The position numbers and the translations under genes were made by a program. A stretch of DNA of 64,000 nt, from positions 96,315 through 160,314 of the forward strand of contig MVQI01000051.1 in NCBI GenBank assembly GCA_002067795.1, read 5' to 3'. The notes under the pieces were generated by a model. The model was not told the origin of the DNA. It was given only the letters and a program-made list of their open reading frames with translations, and made no database searches. Below are positions 28,405 to 37,307 of the stretch, piece after piece; the first letter of the stretch is position 1, and the number at the start of each line of letters is the position of its first letter. Origin of the DNA: Methanosaeta sp. PtaB.Bin039 (lineage in GTDB: Archaea > Halobacteriota > Methanosarcinia > Methanotrichales > Methanotrichaceae).

Positions 28405-29019
28405 ATGATCGTAGGGATATCCGGCAGCCCGCGCCAGAAGGCCACCGAGCATGTCCTGACCGTGGCCATGGAGATGCTGCAGGAGAGAGGATTCTCCACC
28501 CAGATCTTCACCGTGAGGGGTAAGAAGATCTCGTTTTGCCGCCATTGCGATTACTGCCTCGAGAACAAGCAGTGCGTGATCAAGGACGATATGTACCAGC
28601 TTTACCCCCTGCTGAAGGAGGCCGAAGGATTCGTACTGGCAACTCCGGTCTACAACGGTGCGGTCAGCGCCCAGACCAAAGCGGTTATGGATCGATGCCG
28701 TGCCCTTCTGGCCGCAGATTTCGATTCGTTCCGGGGAAAGGTCGGAATGGGTATAGCGGTTGGGGGGGACCGAGCAGGCGGCCAGGAGCTGGCCCTGCAA
28801 CAGATAATCGCATTTTATGTGCTCAATGGCGCAATCCCGGTAGGGGGCGGGGCGTTCGGAGCGAACCTCGGCGCGACCTTCTGGTCAAAGGACACTTTGG
28901 AAGGGGTCAAGGAGGACCAGGAAGGATTCCGCTCCCTCAGAAAGACTGTCCGGCGCTTCTCCGACCAGCTGAAAAGCAGGGGGGCCTCCGGTCCCAGCCG
29001 GCTGGCAGGAGAGGAGTGA
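28405..29019 (+). CDS. Iron-sulfur flavoprotein (Isf family)
   Basis: The product is 204 residues from ATG 28405, where the flavodoxin-like MIVGISGSPRQ begins; an open frame upstream lacks similarity. The compact cluster motif is Cys45, Cys48, Cys51 and Cys57, a CX2CX2CX5C pattern as in Methanosarcina Isf. FMN is bound by the SGSPR loop and by TPVYNGAVSAQTK. Isf proteins pass electrons from ferredoxin to acceptors including O2 and peroxide. A second flavoprotein gene follows after 227 bases. Confidence 0.87.
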   Translation: MIVGISGSPRQKATEHVLTVAMEMLQERGFSTQIFTVRGKKISFCRHCDYCLENKQCVIKDDMYQLYPLLKEAEGFVLATPVYNGAVSAQTKAVMDRCRALLAADFDSFRGKVGMGIAVGGDRAGGQELALQQIIAFYVLNGAIPVGGGAFGANLGATFWSKDTLEGVKEDQEGFRSLRKTVRRFSDQLKSRGASGPSRLAGEE

Positions 29020-29246
29020 GATTGTGCAGAGAATAACCACCGGCAAACGCACCCGGCCGCAATGACACAAACGGGCGTTTGAGAGCTGTGCCTGAATTTG
29101 GAGAAAGAAGCAACTCGGATGGAGGCCGGGATCGCGGCCTTATGTGGACGCAGGCGCGCGATCCCTGAGATCGTTTCGGATATATCGAGTCTATGGTGGG
29201 ATGGACTTTGATCGAGAAAGGGTCATCAGACAGGAGGAGCTCCGGC

Positions 29247-29807
29247 ATGAAGAAGAGGGTAGCCTGGGGGATTACCGGCAGCGGAGACCGTATTTTGCAG
29301 ACAGTGGAGGAGATGATCAGGATCAAGGAGGCATACGGTGACAGCCTGGACATCCGGGTATACATCTCGAAGGCCGGGGACCAGGTGGTGAAGTATTACA
29401 GGCTGTTCAATGACCTGGAGGCCAACTTCGACAAGATATGGGTGGAAGTGAACGCCAATGCCCCATTCCTGGCTGGCCAGCTCCAGGTTGGAAAGTTCGA
29501 GTTCCTGCTGATAGCTCCGGGAACCTCGAATACTGTGGCCAAGATCGCTCTGCGGCTGGCAGATACCCTGCTGACCAACGCCGCCATCATGGCGCAGAAA
29601 GCCTACGTGCCACTTTATATCATGCCTTCTGACTTCCAGGAAGGAACCACGATCACAAGGCTTCCAGACGGCCGGGACCTGAGGCTGCGGATACTGCCCG
29701 TGGATGTAGAGCACGTCCGCCGGCTTGAGGCAATGGAAGGCACCTTCATCCTGCGGGATATCGGCGAGATCAGCAGGATATTCGAGAAGCACTTCGGCAA
29801 GCCATGA
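29247..29807 (+). CDS. afpA: Archaeoflavoprotein, AfpA/DmrX-like
   Basis: The product is 186 residues from ATG 29247, with AGGAGG nine bases upstream. It starts MKKRVAWGITGSGDRIL, the FMN-binding GITGSG of the flavoprotein (HFCD) family, and has LLIAPGTSNTVAKIALRLAD, typical of AfpA and of the related dihydromethanopterin reductase DmrX. AfpA is known as a ferredoxin-linked flavoprotein that can act with Isf, and Isf is its neighbour here. The choice between AfpA and DmrX cannot be settled by eye; AfpA is favoured. Confidence 0.78.
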   Translation: MKKRVAWGITGSGDRILQTVEEMIRIKEAYGDSLDIRVYISKAGDQVVKYYRLFNDLEANFDKIWVEVNANAPFLAGQLQVGKFEFLLIAPGTSNTVAKIALRLADTLLTNAAIMAQKAYVPLYIMPSDFQEGTTITRLPDGRDLRLRILPVDVEHVRRLEAMEGTFILRDIGEISRIFEKHFGKP

Positions 29808-29861
29808 TGGAAGTATAGGCGAGCCTAATTCGCGCGCAAAAGACGGGCCCATATGCTGGAC

Positions 29862-29903
29862 CCGACCTGCGGCCTTTGGGCCCAAGGCCAGAGAACAGGT
29901 CGG
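29862..29903. terminator. Large inverted repeat between convergent genes
   Basis: CCGACCTG at 29862-29869 pairs with its complement at 29896-29903. Inside, GGCCTT at 29871-29876 pairs with AAGGCC at 29884-29889. The structure lies between afpA (plus) and the PGF-CTERM gene (minus). No T-run follows, so a role as a bidirectional terminator or RNA 3' end is only suggested. Confidence 0.5.
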
Positions 29904-29940
29904 TTCCAGGACAATGGATCAGCGACGAGGGGGCCGCCAA

Positions 29941-30450
29941 CTAGGAGACAATTCTCGGCCGCCGCAGCCACATGAGAAGAAATGCGCCAGCTGCCAGCAG
30001 TTGGGCTGCCTCAAAGCCAGGGGACCTTGGTGGCGGGCTCGGAGCCGGCTTGCTGGTATTTGGCAGCGGTTGTGGCATTGGCTTTAAGGGGGCATTCTTG
30101 ACAAGGATGCCATCGAGGATCATTAGCGACACAAGGTCGCCCTGCCCGCCTGCATATATGTTGGTGACGGTAAAATCGATGCGGGTATCTCCAACGTAGG
30201 TGAACCTGCCGCCAACATCCAGCACAGCGGTTCTGAGGGTGCCTGACCCGCCCTGCAGTGCGATCCAGACCTTGCCAGCTTGTGGGTCAACGTCCTCCAC
30301 CAGCAGGGAGATGTTGTTTGCGAAGAGAAGGGGTACGCCTGAAGGGAGGAGAACTGGAAATCCGGCACATCCAGCCGGCGGGACTAGGAGCGTTGCGATC
30401 AGAAGGCCTCCCAGGAGGCAGGTTTGAAGATATCGGCAGGCCTGGATCAT
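29941..30450 (-). CDS. Exported protein with PGF-CTERM sorting signal
   Basis: The product is 169 residues from ATG 30450; an ATG at 30468 is also possible. A signal peptide (TCLLGGLLIATLLVPPAGC) precedes a beta-rich domain with a cell-surface look. A proline-rich spacer follows, then the C-terminal PGFEAAQLLAAGAFLLMWLR plus a basic tail. That ending is a PGF-CTERM signal, the recognition site of archaeosortase A for lipid anchoring at the archaeal surface. The domain itself is not assigned. The gene diverges from cfbA. Confidence 0.75.
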   Translation of the reverse strand: MIQACRYLQTCLLGGLLIATLLVPPAGCAGFPVLLPSGVPLLFANNISLLVEDVDPQAGKVWIALQGGSGTLRTAVLDVGGRFTYVGDTRIDFTVTNIYAGGQGDLVSLMILDGILVKNAPLKPMPQPLPNTSKPAPSPPPRSPGFEAAQLLAAGAFLLMWLRRPRIVS

Positions 30451-30687
30451 CTCCTCAGCAGCTCCCATGGCGATGATTCGCCGCCAATCGATATGACCCA
30501 GTAGTATTTGTGCTTTATCCCCCTTAATTGATAGGCGGTGCTTGACTCCGTCTCGGCCGCATCGCCTGACCTCAGCAGGCCGGCGGACGGGAATCGACGG
30601 GGGCTTTTCACGAAAGGTTTTATTAATGCCAGGCCCCATGATCTCGGTGTTAACACAGGATTGAAAAAAGGTAACAATGGTGTCTTG

Positions 30688-31080
30688 ATGCTAGAAGATG
30701 TCGGATTACTGGTTCTGGGCCATGGGAGCACATTGCCGTACAACCAGGCCCTGGTGGAGGATCTGGCCGCCCTGATCAAGAAGAGGCATCCTGGGCCGGT
30801 CCGGACGGCATATCTAAATGCCAACGACCCGAGGATACCGGAGGGACTGCTGAGCTTCTCCGGGACAGGTGTGAAGAAGATCGTGGCACTGCCGCTCTTC
30901 CTGGCTGCCGGGGTCCACACCACGGAGGATATCCCAAAGGAGCTTGGCCTGCCTGTCGGACAGATGAAGGGCACTATCGAACTGGACGGCCGGGCAGTTG
31001 AGGTCTGCTGCGCCGGTCCGCTGGGCGCGGATGAATGCATAGCAAACCTTGCCTACCGGAGGGCCACCGAGGCCCTGTAG
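30688..31080 (+). CDS. cfbA: Sirohydrochlorin nickelochelatase CfbA
   Basis: The product is 130 residues from ATG 30688, the size of the short CbiX-type chelatases; the longer open frame from 30538 is not needed. The metal-binding histidines are His12 in VLGHGST and His77 in GVHTTEDIP. CfbA inserts nickel into sirohydrochlorin as the first step to coenzyme F430. It heads a cfbA-cfbE-cfbD run, which makes F430 more likely than B12 as its destination, though the enzyme type can insert cobalt too. Confidence 0.88.
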   Translation: MLEDVGLLVLGHGSTLPYNQALVEDLAALIKKRHPGPVRTAYLNANDPRIPEGLLSFSGTGVKKIVALPLFLAAGVHTTEDIPKELGLPVGQMKGTIELDGRAVEVCCAGPLGADECIANLAYRRATEAL

Positions 31081-32291
31081 CCGTCTTAGACAGCATACAC
31101 GGCGCCCAGGTGATAGCTGAGAGCCTGATCCAGCAGGGAGTCGAAGCGGAGGCTCTGGAAGTCTATCACCACAGCCAGGATATGCAGAGGTATAGCCTTG
31201 TTGCGGCCCCGGTGCACCTCTCTTCTGCCAACCCTGCACTGGTGCAGGCGAGACAACTGAAAAAGAGAGTTATCACGCATCACCGGATGGTTGGCTCATT
31301 GCTCGCAGATGAAGAGGCCTTCACATCTTTTGAGGTGACCGGTACCCGCGGAAAGACCACAACAGCGCTGCTTCTGGCCAGAATGCTCTCCTTTTCGGGT
31401 CGCGCCATATCACACACTACCCGCGGCATCGAGCTGTGGGAAAACGGCAGGGCGTCCACGATCAGCTCGGGCCTGAGCATCACCCCGGCCAATGTCCTTT
31501 TGGCCCACCGATCTGCCAGCCTGCAGAAGGCGGACTTCCTTGTCAGCGAGGTCTCGCTTGGCGGGACAGGCGCTGCCGACTGCGGGATACTCACAAGCCT
31601 GGAACAGGACTACCTGATAGCAGGAGGCGGTCTTTGGGCAAGCACGGCAAAGCTGCAGATGATGTCCCTATCCAGGCCAGGCAGCGCCCTTGTCGCAGGC
31701 ATCGATACCCGCATATCTGCCGACTTGAGCTTCGGAGATGGTGGGGATGTGCAGAGCACTCCATCATCCCTACGCTGGCGGCAGCGAACAGCTCCGCTCC
31801 GTCTGGGAGATGGATTCGACCCGCAGGCTTACCTCTCATCTATTGCAGCCGCTGCAGCCGCCGTCATCAGGACTGGGCACGACCTCGATCAGGCTGCTCT
31901 TGCGCTGGAAGGCTTCGATGGATGGGAGGGGCGTATGAAGAGCTTCTGCCAGGATGGTGTGACGATACTGGATAACTCAAACTCCGGCCTAAAAGCAGAA
32001 GGAGTGGCCGCTGCCTTGAGAGAGGTGCCTCCCGGAGGCAGTCTTTGCCTGGTTGTGGGGGAGGAGGCGCAGACGGTGTGCGAGGGCATGGACATATCGG
32101 CCCTGATGGAGGTGCTGCGCGCCGCCCGGCCCCATCTGGACGGTCTGGTGCTTGTCGGCTCCCGCCTCAGATCCCATGCCGACGAGCTGCGGGCCCAATG
32201 TGCGGCTGACTTGCGGACCGGCCTTGCCCTGGCCAAAGAGAGTCTGGGACCTGGCGACCGGCTGGTCTCATGCGTGAAATGCTTCAGGTGA
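31035..32291 (+). CDS. cfbE: Coenzyme F430 synthetase CfbE (Mur ligase-like)
   Basis: The product is 418 residues. The ATP loop is GTRGKTT at 103-109, and the middle and C-terminal domains follow Mur-ligase order. CfbE uses ATP to close the carbocyclic ring of 15,17(3)-seco-F430-17(3)-acid and so finish F430. Family similarity begins at [17 protein letters not shown] (residue 15). The only ATG that fits is at 31035, which overlaps cfbA by 46 bases, an unusually long overlap that suggests coupling. Confidence 0.88.
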   Translation: MHSKPCLPEGHRGPVAVLDSIHGAQVIAESLIQQGVEAEALEVYHHSQDMQRYSLVAAPVHLSSANPALVQARQLKKRVITHHRMVGSLLADEEAFTSFEVTGTRGKTTTALLLARMLSFSGRAISHTTRGIELWENGRASTISSGLSITPANVLLAHRSASLQKADFLVSEVSLGGTGAADCGILTSLEQDYLIAGGGLWASTAKLQMMSLSRPGSALVAGIDTRISADLSFGDGGDVQSTPSSLRWRQRTAPLRLGDGFDPQAYLSSIAAAAAAVIRTGHDLDQAALALEGFDGWEGRMKSFCQDGVTILDNSNSGLKAEGVAAALREVPPGGSLCLVVGEEAQTVCEGMDISALMEVLRAARPHLDGLVLVGSRLRSHADELRAQCAADLRTGLALAKESLGPGDRLVSCVKCFR

Positions 32292-32300
32292 GATTCGTAA

Positions 32301-33416
32301 ATGTCTACACAGATAGAGAACTTACAGGTGATACATCCCCGCCCAAGCTCGATTGTGGCAGCCCTATACACCCTGCGGGACTTGGGGGCGGACGTGGTGA
32401 TACTGCACGGGCCGAGCGGGTGCTGCTTCAAACACGCCCGACTGCTTGAGGAGGATGGCGTTCACGTCCTCACAACCGCTCTGGACGAGAAGGGCTTCGT
32501 CTTCGGAGGCCAGGAGCAGCTGGTCAGGCTTCTCAAGCGGTCTGCCCAGCTCTTCTCGCCCAGGCTGATTGCGGTTGCTGGAACCTGCAGCAGCATGATC
32601 ATCGGAGAAGACCTCCATCAGGCAGTCCTGGCAGCCGACCTGGACGTACCGGTGATGGAGGCGGAGGTGCATGCAGGTTACAGGGACAATACCCAGGGTG
32701 TCATAATAGCCCTCGAAGGGGCGCTGGAGATCGGGCTGATCGACCAGGCCGAGTTCGAGAGGCAGAAGCGGCTTCTATCCCAGGCTACCGAGGTGGAGAA
32801 GAGGTTTGGGGCAGCGAGCAGCGAGTACCTGGCTCCGGAGAGAGGCGAGATCAAGTATACATTCGCCTCCCGTATATTAGACCTGATCGAGGAGGGAAAA
32901 CGGGGCCTGAACATCCTCAACGCCAAGAAGGAGACTGCCTATATGTTTGCGGACATAAACGCGGCAGTGGTGGATGCCGCCCGCTCGCTTGGGCGCGGTG
33001 ACTGCATCGATACGTTCGCCAACCTGAACGATCAGGCTGGGCTTGCCAAGGTGCGCAGGGATGCAAAAAACATCGCCGCAGGTCTGAGAGAGCGGGGGAT
33101 CGACTTTTTAATCACCGGCGCCCTCGACGAGTACCCGGTGGCAGGCCAAGCACTGGCCGATATGATAAAAGGCAACTCTTACGACTTCGCCGTCATTACA
33201 GGAGTTCCCCACGCCCTTCCGATCGATATGCTGAAAGGACTTGAGCTATTCTCGGTCACCAACGGCCCGCGCCAGGTAAAGCCGCTGCGTGAGATTGGGC
33301 ACCAGCACGTAACGGTGGAGATAGACCTGCACCCCAAGACCATGGGCGTGACGAGCATCGTGGAGTCTGAACTGGGTGCCACTCTGAGACAGCTGGCCGA
33401 TGATAGAAAAGCGTGA
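32301..33416 (+). CDS. cfbD: Ni-sirohydrochlorin a,c-diamide reductive cyclase, catalytic subunit CfbD
   Basis: The product is 371 residues of the nitrogenase alpha-like family. Cys41 and Cys42 in [10 protein letters not shown] and Cys96 in [12 protein letters not shown] are candidate cluster ligands. With the NifH-like CfbC it carries out the six-electron reduction and lactam closure that lead to seco-F430. CfbC and the amidotransferase CfbB are not in this window. The gene starts nine bases after cfbE and ends at a hairpin terminator. Confidence 0.9.
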   Translation: MSTQIENLQVIHPRPSSIVAALYTLRDLGADVVILHGPSGCCFKHARLLEEDGVHVLTTALDEKGFVFGGQEQLVRLLKRSAQLFSPRLIAVAGTCSSMIIGEDLHQAVLAADLDVPVMEAEVHAGYRDNTQGVIIALEGALEIGLIDQAEFERQKRLLSQATEVEKRFGAASSEYLAPERGEIKYTFASRILDLIEEGKRGLNILNAKKETAYMFADINAAVVDAARSLGRGDCIDTFANLNDQAGLAKVRRDAKNIAAGLRERGIDFLITGALDEYPVAGQALADMIKGNSYDFAVITGVPHALPIDMLKGLELFSVTNGPRQVKPLREIGHQHVTVEIDLHPKTMGVTSIVESELGATLRQLADDRKA

Positions 33417-33417
33417 A

Positions 33418-33447
33418 GGCCGGCCACCTGAGCCCGGCCGTTTTTTT
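33418..33447 (+). terminator. Hairpin with T-run after cfbD
   Basis: GGCCGG at 33418-33423 pairs with CCGGCC at 33434-33439, and a run of seven T follows at 33441-33447. It begins two bases after the cfbD stop codon and ends at the 3' end of the convergent secE gene. Confidence 0.8.
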
Positions 33448-33884
33448 CAGACCGAACGAGGCAGCTCGGTTAAGAGGGCGTATATCACAAATCCTATCAT
33501 GCCTATCAGGAAGATGCCGGTCATGGAGACCTTCCCGATCATGGTGAACTCTTCTCTGGTGGGCTTTCTGGCCAGCTTCAGAACGCGTATATACTCCTGA
33601 ACATCGGTGGATGGCGCGTCCAGGCCCAGATCGTCCAGCCTCTCGCTCAGCTCCAGCTTGCTCTTGAGCGAGGACCTATCCTTGTTGTTCTTCGTCTTGA
33701 CCTCCGGGGCTTGGCCTCCGGACCTCTGCCTCGGCAGGGGCTTATCCGCCGCCTGGACCGTATCCGAATCGGACTCGCCCGATCCGGCCAGCTTATCCCG
33801 AAGATCTATCTTCTCCAGCTTGCTCTTCAGCTGACCCAGCTTCGACTCTGCCTCTTTCATTCCTACTGGCAAGGGCCATGCCAT
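33447..33884 (-). CDS. secE: Protein translocase SecE/Sec61-gamma with long N-terminal extension
   Basis: The product is 145 residues from ATG 33884, with GAAAGG upstream; a TTG at 33908 is an alternative. The last 60 residues match SecE: VQEYIRVLKLARKPTREEFTMI and a single membrane segment IGKVSMTGIFLIGMIGFVIY. SecE clamps the SecY channel. The first 85 residues are charged and low in complexity, whereas archaeal SecE is usually only about 60 residues. The extension is therefore unusual. Confidence 0.85.
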   Translation of the reverse strand: MAWPLPVGMKEAESKLGQLKSKLEKIDLRDKLAGSGESDSDTVQAADKPLPRQRSGGQAPEVKTKNNKDRSSLKSKLELSERLDDLGLDAPSTDVQEYIRVLKLARKPTREEFTMIGKVSMTGIFLIGMIGFVIYALLTELPRSV

Positions 33885-34087
33885 CTCAAAAACCTTTCGA
33901 TTATCCAAGGCTTGCGAAAAATTGGATCGTTAACAAGAAATCTCCGGCCCGAGGTAACCTGGCAGCAAAATCCTGCCTATCTTCGTCCCCGAAAAACTGC
34001 TGCTCAGGTCTGAAGCAAGATGAGATCCAGATGAGCAGGAAGGCGATGGCTTAAGGGACTATGAATTAGGGTATGCCAGGCCATTGG

Positions 34088-35056
34088 TCAGGGCAGGCCC
34101 CGAGAGATGGCCTGGCAGATGCAGGCGGTGGCCTGCTCCGTCGTGCAGCTCCCGCCCAGATCCGGGGTCACCATCCCTTTTGCCAGGCAGCTCTGGACCG
34201 CCGCCTCAACCAGCCTGGACTCCTCGGAAAGGCCGAACCACTCCAGCATCATGGCCGCACTTCGCACGGCTCCGACCGGGTTGGCGACTCCTCGGCCGGC
34301 GATGTCCGGGGCGCTTCCGTGTATGGGCTCAAATAGCGCATGGCGCTCGCCCAGGTTGGCGCTGCTGCACAGGCCCAGGCTGCCCAGGACCCCGGCCATC
34401 TCGTCGCTGAGGATGTCGCCGAAGAGGTTTGTGGTGACCATCACATCGAATCTCTCCGGCCGCAGCACCAGGTTGTAAGCAGCGGCATCGACAAGCATAT
34501 CGTCGTGGGATACGCCAGCGGCCCTGGCCTCCTCCCTGCATGTCTCCAGAAATAGCGTGTCGCTCTTGAGCACGTTTGACTTGTGCACGATGGTCAGGCG
34601 GCGGCGCCGGCTCGCCAGCTGGCAGGCGGCGGCTGCTATCCTACGGCTGCCCGCCCTGGTTATAACGCGCACAGTCCGGGCCTCCTCCTGGCCGATCTCC
34701 TCGATCCCGGAGTAGAGGCCCTCGGTATTCTCCCTGACGATGACAAGATCGATCCTGGATGAATGGAAGGGCCGGATATTTGCATAGAGGTCCAGGTCCT
34801 TTCTTATCCGCAGCAGAACGCTCCTGTATGCTGGGTCAGGCGGGGTGGTGATCGCCCCGAACAGGATGCAGTTGCATCTTCTCATCGTCTCCAGGTCCTC
34901 CTGGGCGAGAGCTGTCCCTGTACGCCTCCAGCGAGCAAATCCCACATCCAAAGGCACCATATCAGCGGCAAATCCCACCGAATCAAGCACAAGAAGCGCG
35001 CTTCTGATGACCTCAGGCCCTATGCCGTCCCCGCCCACAACTGCCACCCGTCTCAT
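34088..35056 (-). CDS. aksF: Isopropylmalate/homoisocitrate dehydrogenase family (AksF-like)
   Basis: The product is 322 residues of the beta-decarboxylating dehydrogenase family. Blocks include VVGGDGIGPEV, DLYANIRPFHSS, VIVRENTEGLYSG, HKSNVLKSD and LFEPIHGSAPDIAG. These enzymes oxidise isopropylmalate, homoisocitrate or isocitrate. The partner small subunit at 35898 has the homoaconitase signature, so a role in 2-oxosuberate synthesis for coenzyme B is favoured over LeuB. It overlaps the unknown gene upstream by four bases. Confidence 0.85.
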   Translation of the reverse strand: MRRVAVVGGDGIGPEVIRSALLVLDSVGFAADMVPLDVGFARWRRTGTALAQEDLETMRRCNCILFGAITTPPDPAYRSVLLRIRKDLDLYANIRPFHSSRIDLVIVRENTEGLYSGIEEIGQEEARTVRVITRAGSRRIAAAACQLASRRRRLTIVHKSNVLKSDTLFLETCREEARAAGVSHDDMLVDAAAYNLVLRPERFDVMVTTNLFGDILSDEMAGVLGSLGLCSSANLGERHALFEPIHGSAPDIAGRGVANPVGAVRSAAMMLEWFGLSEESRLVEAAVQSCLAKGMVTPDLGGSCTTEQATACICQAISRGLP

Positions 35057-35901
35057 GCCCCACCCCCTTCGGCCTCCGAACTCATGCGCAGGGAGGTTGC
35101 AAGCTGTCGCACCGCCTCTGCCACCTGCTGGGGGCCGTCTCCCCAGTGCACAACCATCCCTGACTGGCCGTTAATCGTGATCGTACCCCGCCGCTCAGAG
35201 CGGCAGCATCGTGTGACGAACGGACGCGTTGGCTTAAGCAGGCCGCCTGTTACAGGGCAGATGTTGGTGAACGTATGGTCCTTAAACGGCGATGTGGCGA
35301 GGAATATCTCCCTTGATACCTCGCAGCCGACGATATGGGGACGCTCCTCGGTAACCCTGTCCGAGTCCAGCGATCGGCCAAGGCCGGAGGCCCGACATGG
35401 AAAATAGACGCCATCGCCGCCGTATCTCCTCAGGTCAAGGATATTGTGCCGGAAGCGAACCGTCAGGTCTCCAAGCACCCCGCTCTCAACCAGCCTGCCA
35501 ATCACATAGACCAGCCACGGCGGATCTGGCGGCGAGACGTCCAACACCTCCAGCTCCAGAACAGCCGATGGATCTGGATCGTGTACGAAGGTGATATGCT
35601 CATCAGGCCCACGAAATACCACGGACCTCACGCCGCCACCGCAGAGGCCAAATGCCAGGTCTATCAGAAGTGCCCGGTTCCTGGTGTCCACGACATGCGG
35701 ATACTCCACAACCTGATCGCCTGACGATATGACCTCCTCAACTTGGCCGGCCCTCATGAAACCCTCACCGCTGCTGCTGATCCGGCTGATCGTGATTCTC
35801 TGGCCGAGCGAGATCAGGTAGCGCGTGGCGAAATATATCGGGTCCTCCGGCGAGTCCTGCCGGGTTATGCCCACCTGCTTGTAGTCGTCGGGGAATATCA
35901 A
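35053..35901 (-). CDS. Conserved archaeal protein of unknown function in the coenzyme B gene set
   Basis: The product is 282 residues, soluble, with no signal peptide. I recognise no enzyme family. Cysteines occur in ICPVTGGLL and TRCCRSERR, which might form a metal site. The gene overlaps the hydratase small subunit upstream and the dehydrogenase downstream by four bases each, so the three form one translation unit. This argues for a role in the same pathway or complex, but the sequence alone does not show it. Confidence 0.75.
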   Translation of the reverse strand: MIFPDDYKQVGITRQDSPEDPIYFATRYLISLGQRITISRISSSGEGFMRAGQVEEVISSGDQVVEYPHVVDTRNRALLIDLAFGLCGGGVRSVVFRGPDEHITFVHDPDPSAVLELEVLDVSPPDPPWLVYVIGRLVESGVLGDLTVRFRHNILDLRRYGGDGVYFPCRASGLGRSLDSDRVTEERPHIVGCEVSREIFLATSPFKDHTFTNICPVTGGLLKPTRPFVTRCCRSERRGTITINGQSGMVVHWGDGPQQVAEAVRQLATSLRMSSEAEGGGA

Positions 35902-36410
35902 GGTCGTTTCACCCCAGCAGATTCGCCATGGTCCGAGATCGACCTCTCCTTGCAGCGGTGGGCGACCAGGCCGCCGTCCTGCAGGATCTCCATGAGAAAA
36001 GGGGGCAGACGTGTGCCCGAGTACTCCTGCCCACTGCAGCTGACACGCCCGGCCTCCAGGTCCACCTCAACGACGTCGCCTGCCTGGCATGGCACGTCCG
36101 CCTCGAGGAGGGGAAGGCCGACGTTTATGGCATTTCTGAAGAATATGCGGGCAAAAGACCTGGCCACAACACAGGATACCCCTGCAGCCTTCAAAGCCAC
36201 TGGAGCCTGCTCCCTGGACGAGCCGCAGCCGAAGTTTCGCCCGGCCACTATCACGTCGCCAGGGCTGACCCTGGAGGCAAATGTCGGGTCCAGCCCCTCC
36301 ATGACATGCTCAGCCAGAAGTCCGATATCTTTGGTCCTCAGGTACTTCCCTGGAATTATGACGTCGGTATCCACATCATCTCCGAAGATCCAAGCTCGCC
36401 CCCTGATCAT
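35898..36410 (-). CDS. Homoaconitase/isopropylmalate isomerase small subunit (HacB-like)
   Basis: The product is 170 residues from ATG 36410, six bases after a GGA; ATG 36416 and a longer frame to 36491 also exist. Family blocks are [31 protein letters not shown] and [18 protein letters not shown]. The loop YLRT (residues 23-26) is the form associated with homoaconitase; isopropylmalate isomerases differ there. The enzyme hydrates homoaconitate and longer homologues toward 2-oxosuberate for coenzyme B. The large subunit is not in the window. Confidence 0.87.
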   Translation of the reverse strand: MIRGRAWIFGDDVDTDVIIPGKYLRTKDIGLLAEHVMEGLDPTFASRVSPGDVIVAGRNFGCGSSREQAPVALKAAGVSCVVARSFARIFFRNAINVGLPLLEADVPCQAGDVVEVDLEAGRVSCSGQEYSGTRLPPFLMEILQDGGLVAHRCKERSISDHGESAGVKRP

Positions 36411-36563
36411 ATGCATTCCAAGGCAGTGGAATGCTATTATCCTTTCCGGCCGAGGGCATTTTCCGCCCCTCTCAATCCCGGCGTGCCTCAATTCGGCGAG
36501 GGTAAACGTAAATACCAGGCGATGAGAATGGGCAGAACGTGATTTATCGATCTGATTTCCATC

Positions 36564-37307
36564 GTGGAGGTGTTTAAGCTGCTGGAGATAGAGGACCTAT
36601 CGGTCAGCATCGGGGGCAAGAGGGTTCTCAAGGGAGTCAACCTGAGCGTGGGAGAGGGGGAGACGCATGCCCTTTTCGGCCCCAACGGATGCGGCAAGAC
36701 CACTCTGCTCAACACCATTGCGGGGATACCCCGGTACAAGGTGGAGGGCGGACGGATCGTTCTGAAAGGCGTGGACATAACAGAGAAGCCCATGAACGAG
36801 CGGGCCAGGCTCGGACTGGGGATAGCCTTCCAGCACCCGCCGGCCATCAGGGGGCTGAAGCTCCGCGACCTGATCAAGCTGTGCAACCCACAGGCAAATC
36901 CCGAGCGGATACTCAAGGACATGGACCTTCTCAGCTTCGCCGACCGGGAGGTCAACCGGGGATTCTCCGGCGGAGAGGTCAAGCGCTCGGAGATGGCCCA
37001 GCTCTTGGCCCAGAGGCCTGATATGGTCATGCTGGATGAGCCTGACTCTGGAGTGGACCTGGAGAACATCAAGCTGATAGGCAGAGCCATAAACCGGATC
37101 ACAGACAAGGAGCAGAAGCCGAGCAAGAGGACCAGGTCGGGGATCATTATCACCCACTTTGGCCATGTCCTGGATTACATGACAACCGACAAGGCCCACG
37201 TCATGCTGGAGGGCACCATCGTCTGCACAGGCAGCCCAAAGGAGATACTGGAGCAGATAAAGAAGAGCGGATATGAGGGGTGTGCCGGATGCCTATGTCC
37301 AGTATAG
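36564..37307 (+). CDS. sufC: SufC, Fe-S cluster assembly ATPase
   Basis: The product is up to 247 residues. Walker A is GPNGCGKTT (39-47), the signature is [10 protein letters not shown] and Walker B is MVMLDEP. The sequence and its neighbour sufB identify SufC, the ATPase of the SUF scaffold. It has no ATG: a GTG at 36564 or 36570 is possible, and GGAGGTG at 36566-36572 stands before two CTG codons that precede the conserved EIEDLSV. The true start is therefore open. Confidence 0.88.
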   Translation: MEVFKLLEIEDLSVSIGGKRVLKGVNLSVGEGETHALFGPNGCGKTTLLNTIAGIPRYKVEGGRIVLKGVDITEKPMNERARLGLGIAFQHPPAIRGLKLRDLIKLCNPQANPERILKDMDLLSFADREVNRGFSGGEVKRSEMAQLLAQRPDMVMLDEPDSGVDLENIKLIGRAINRITDKEQKPSKRTRSGIIITHFGHVLDYMTTDKAHVMLEGTIVCTGSPKEILEQIKKSGYEGCAGCLCPV

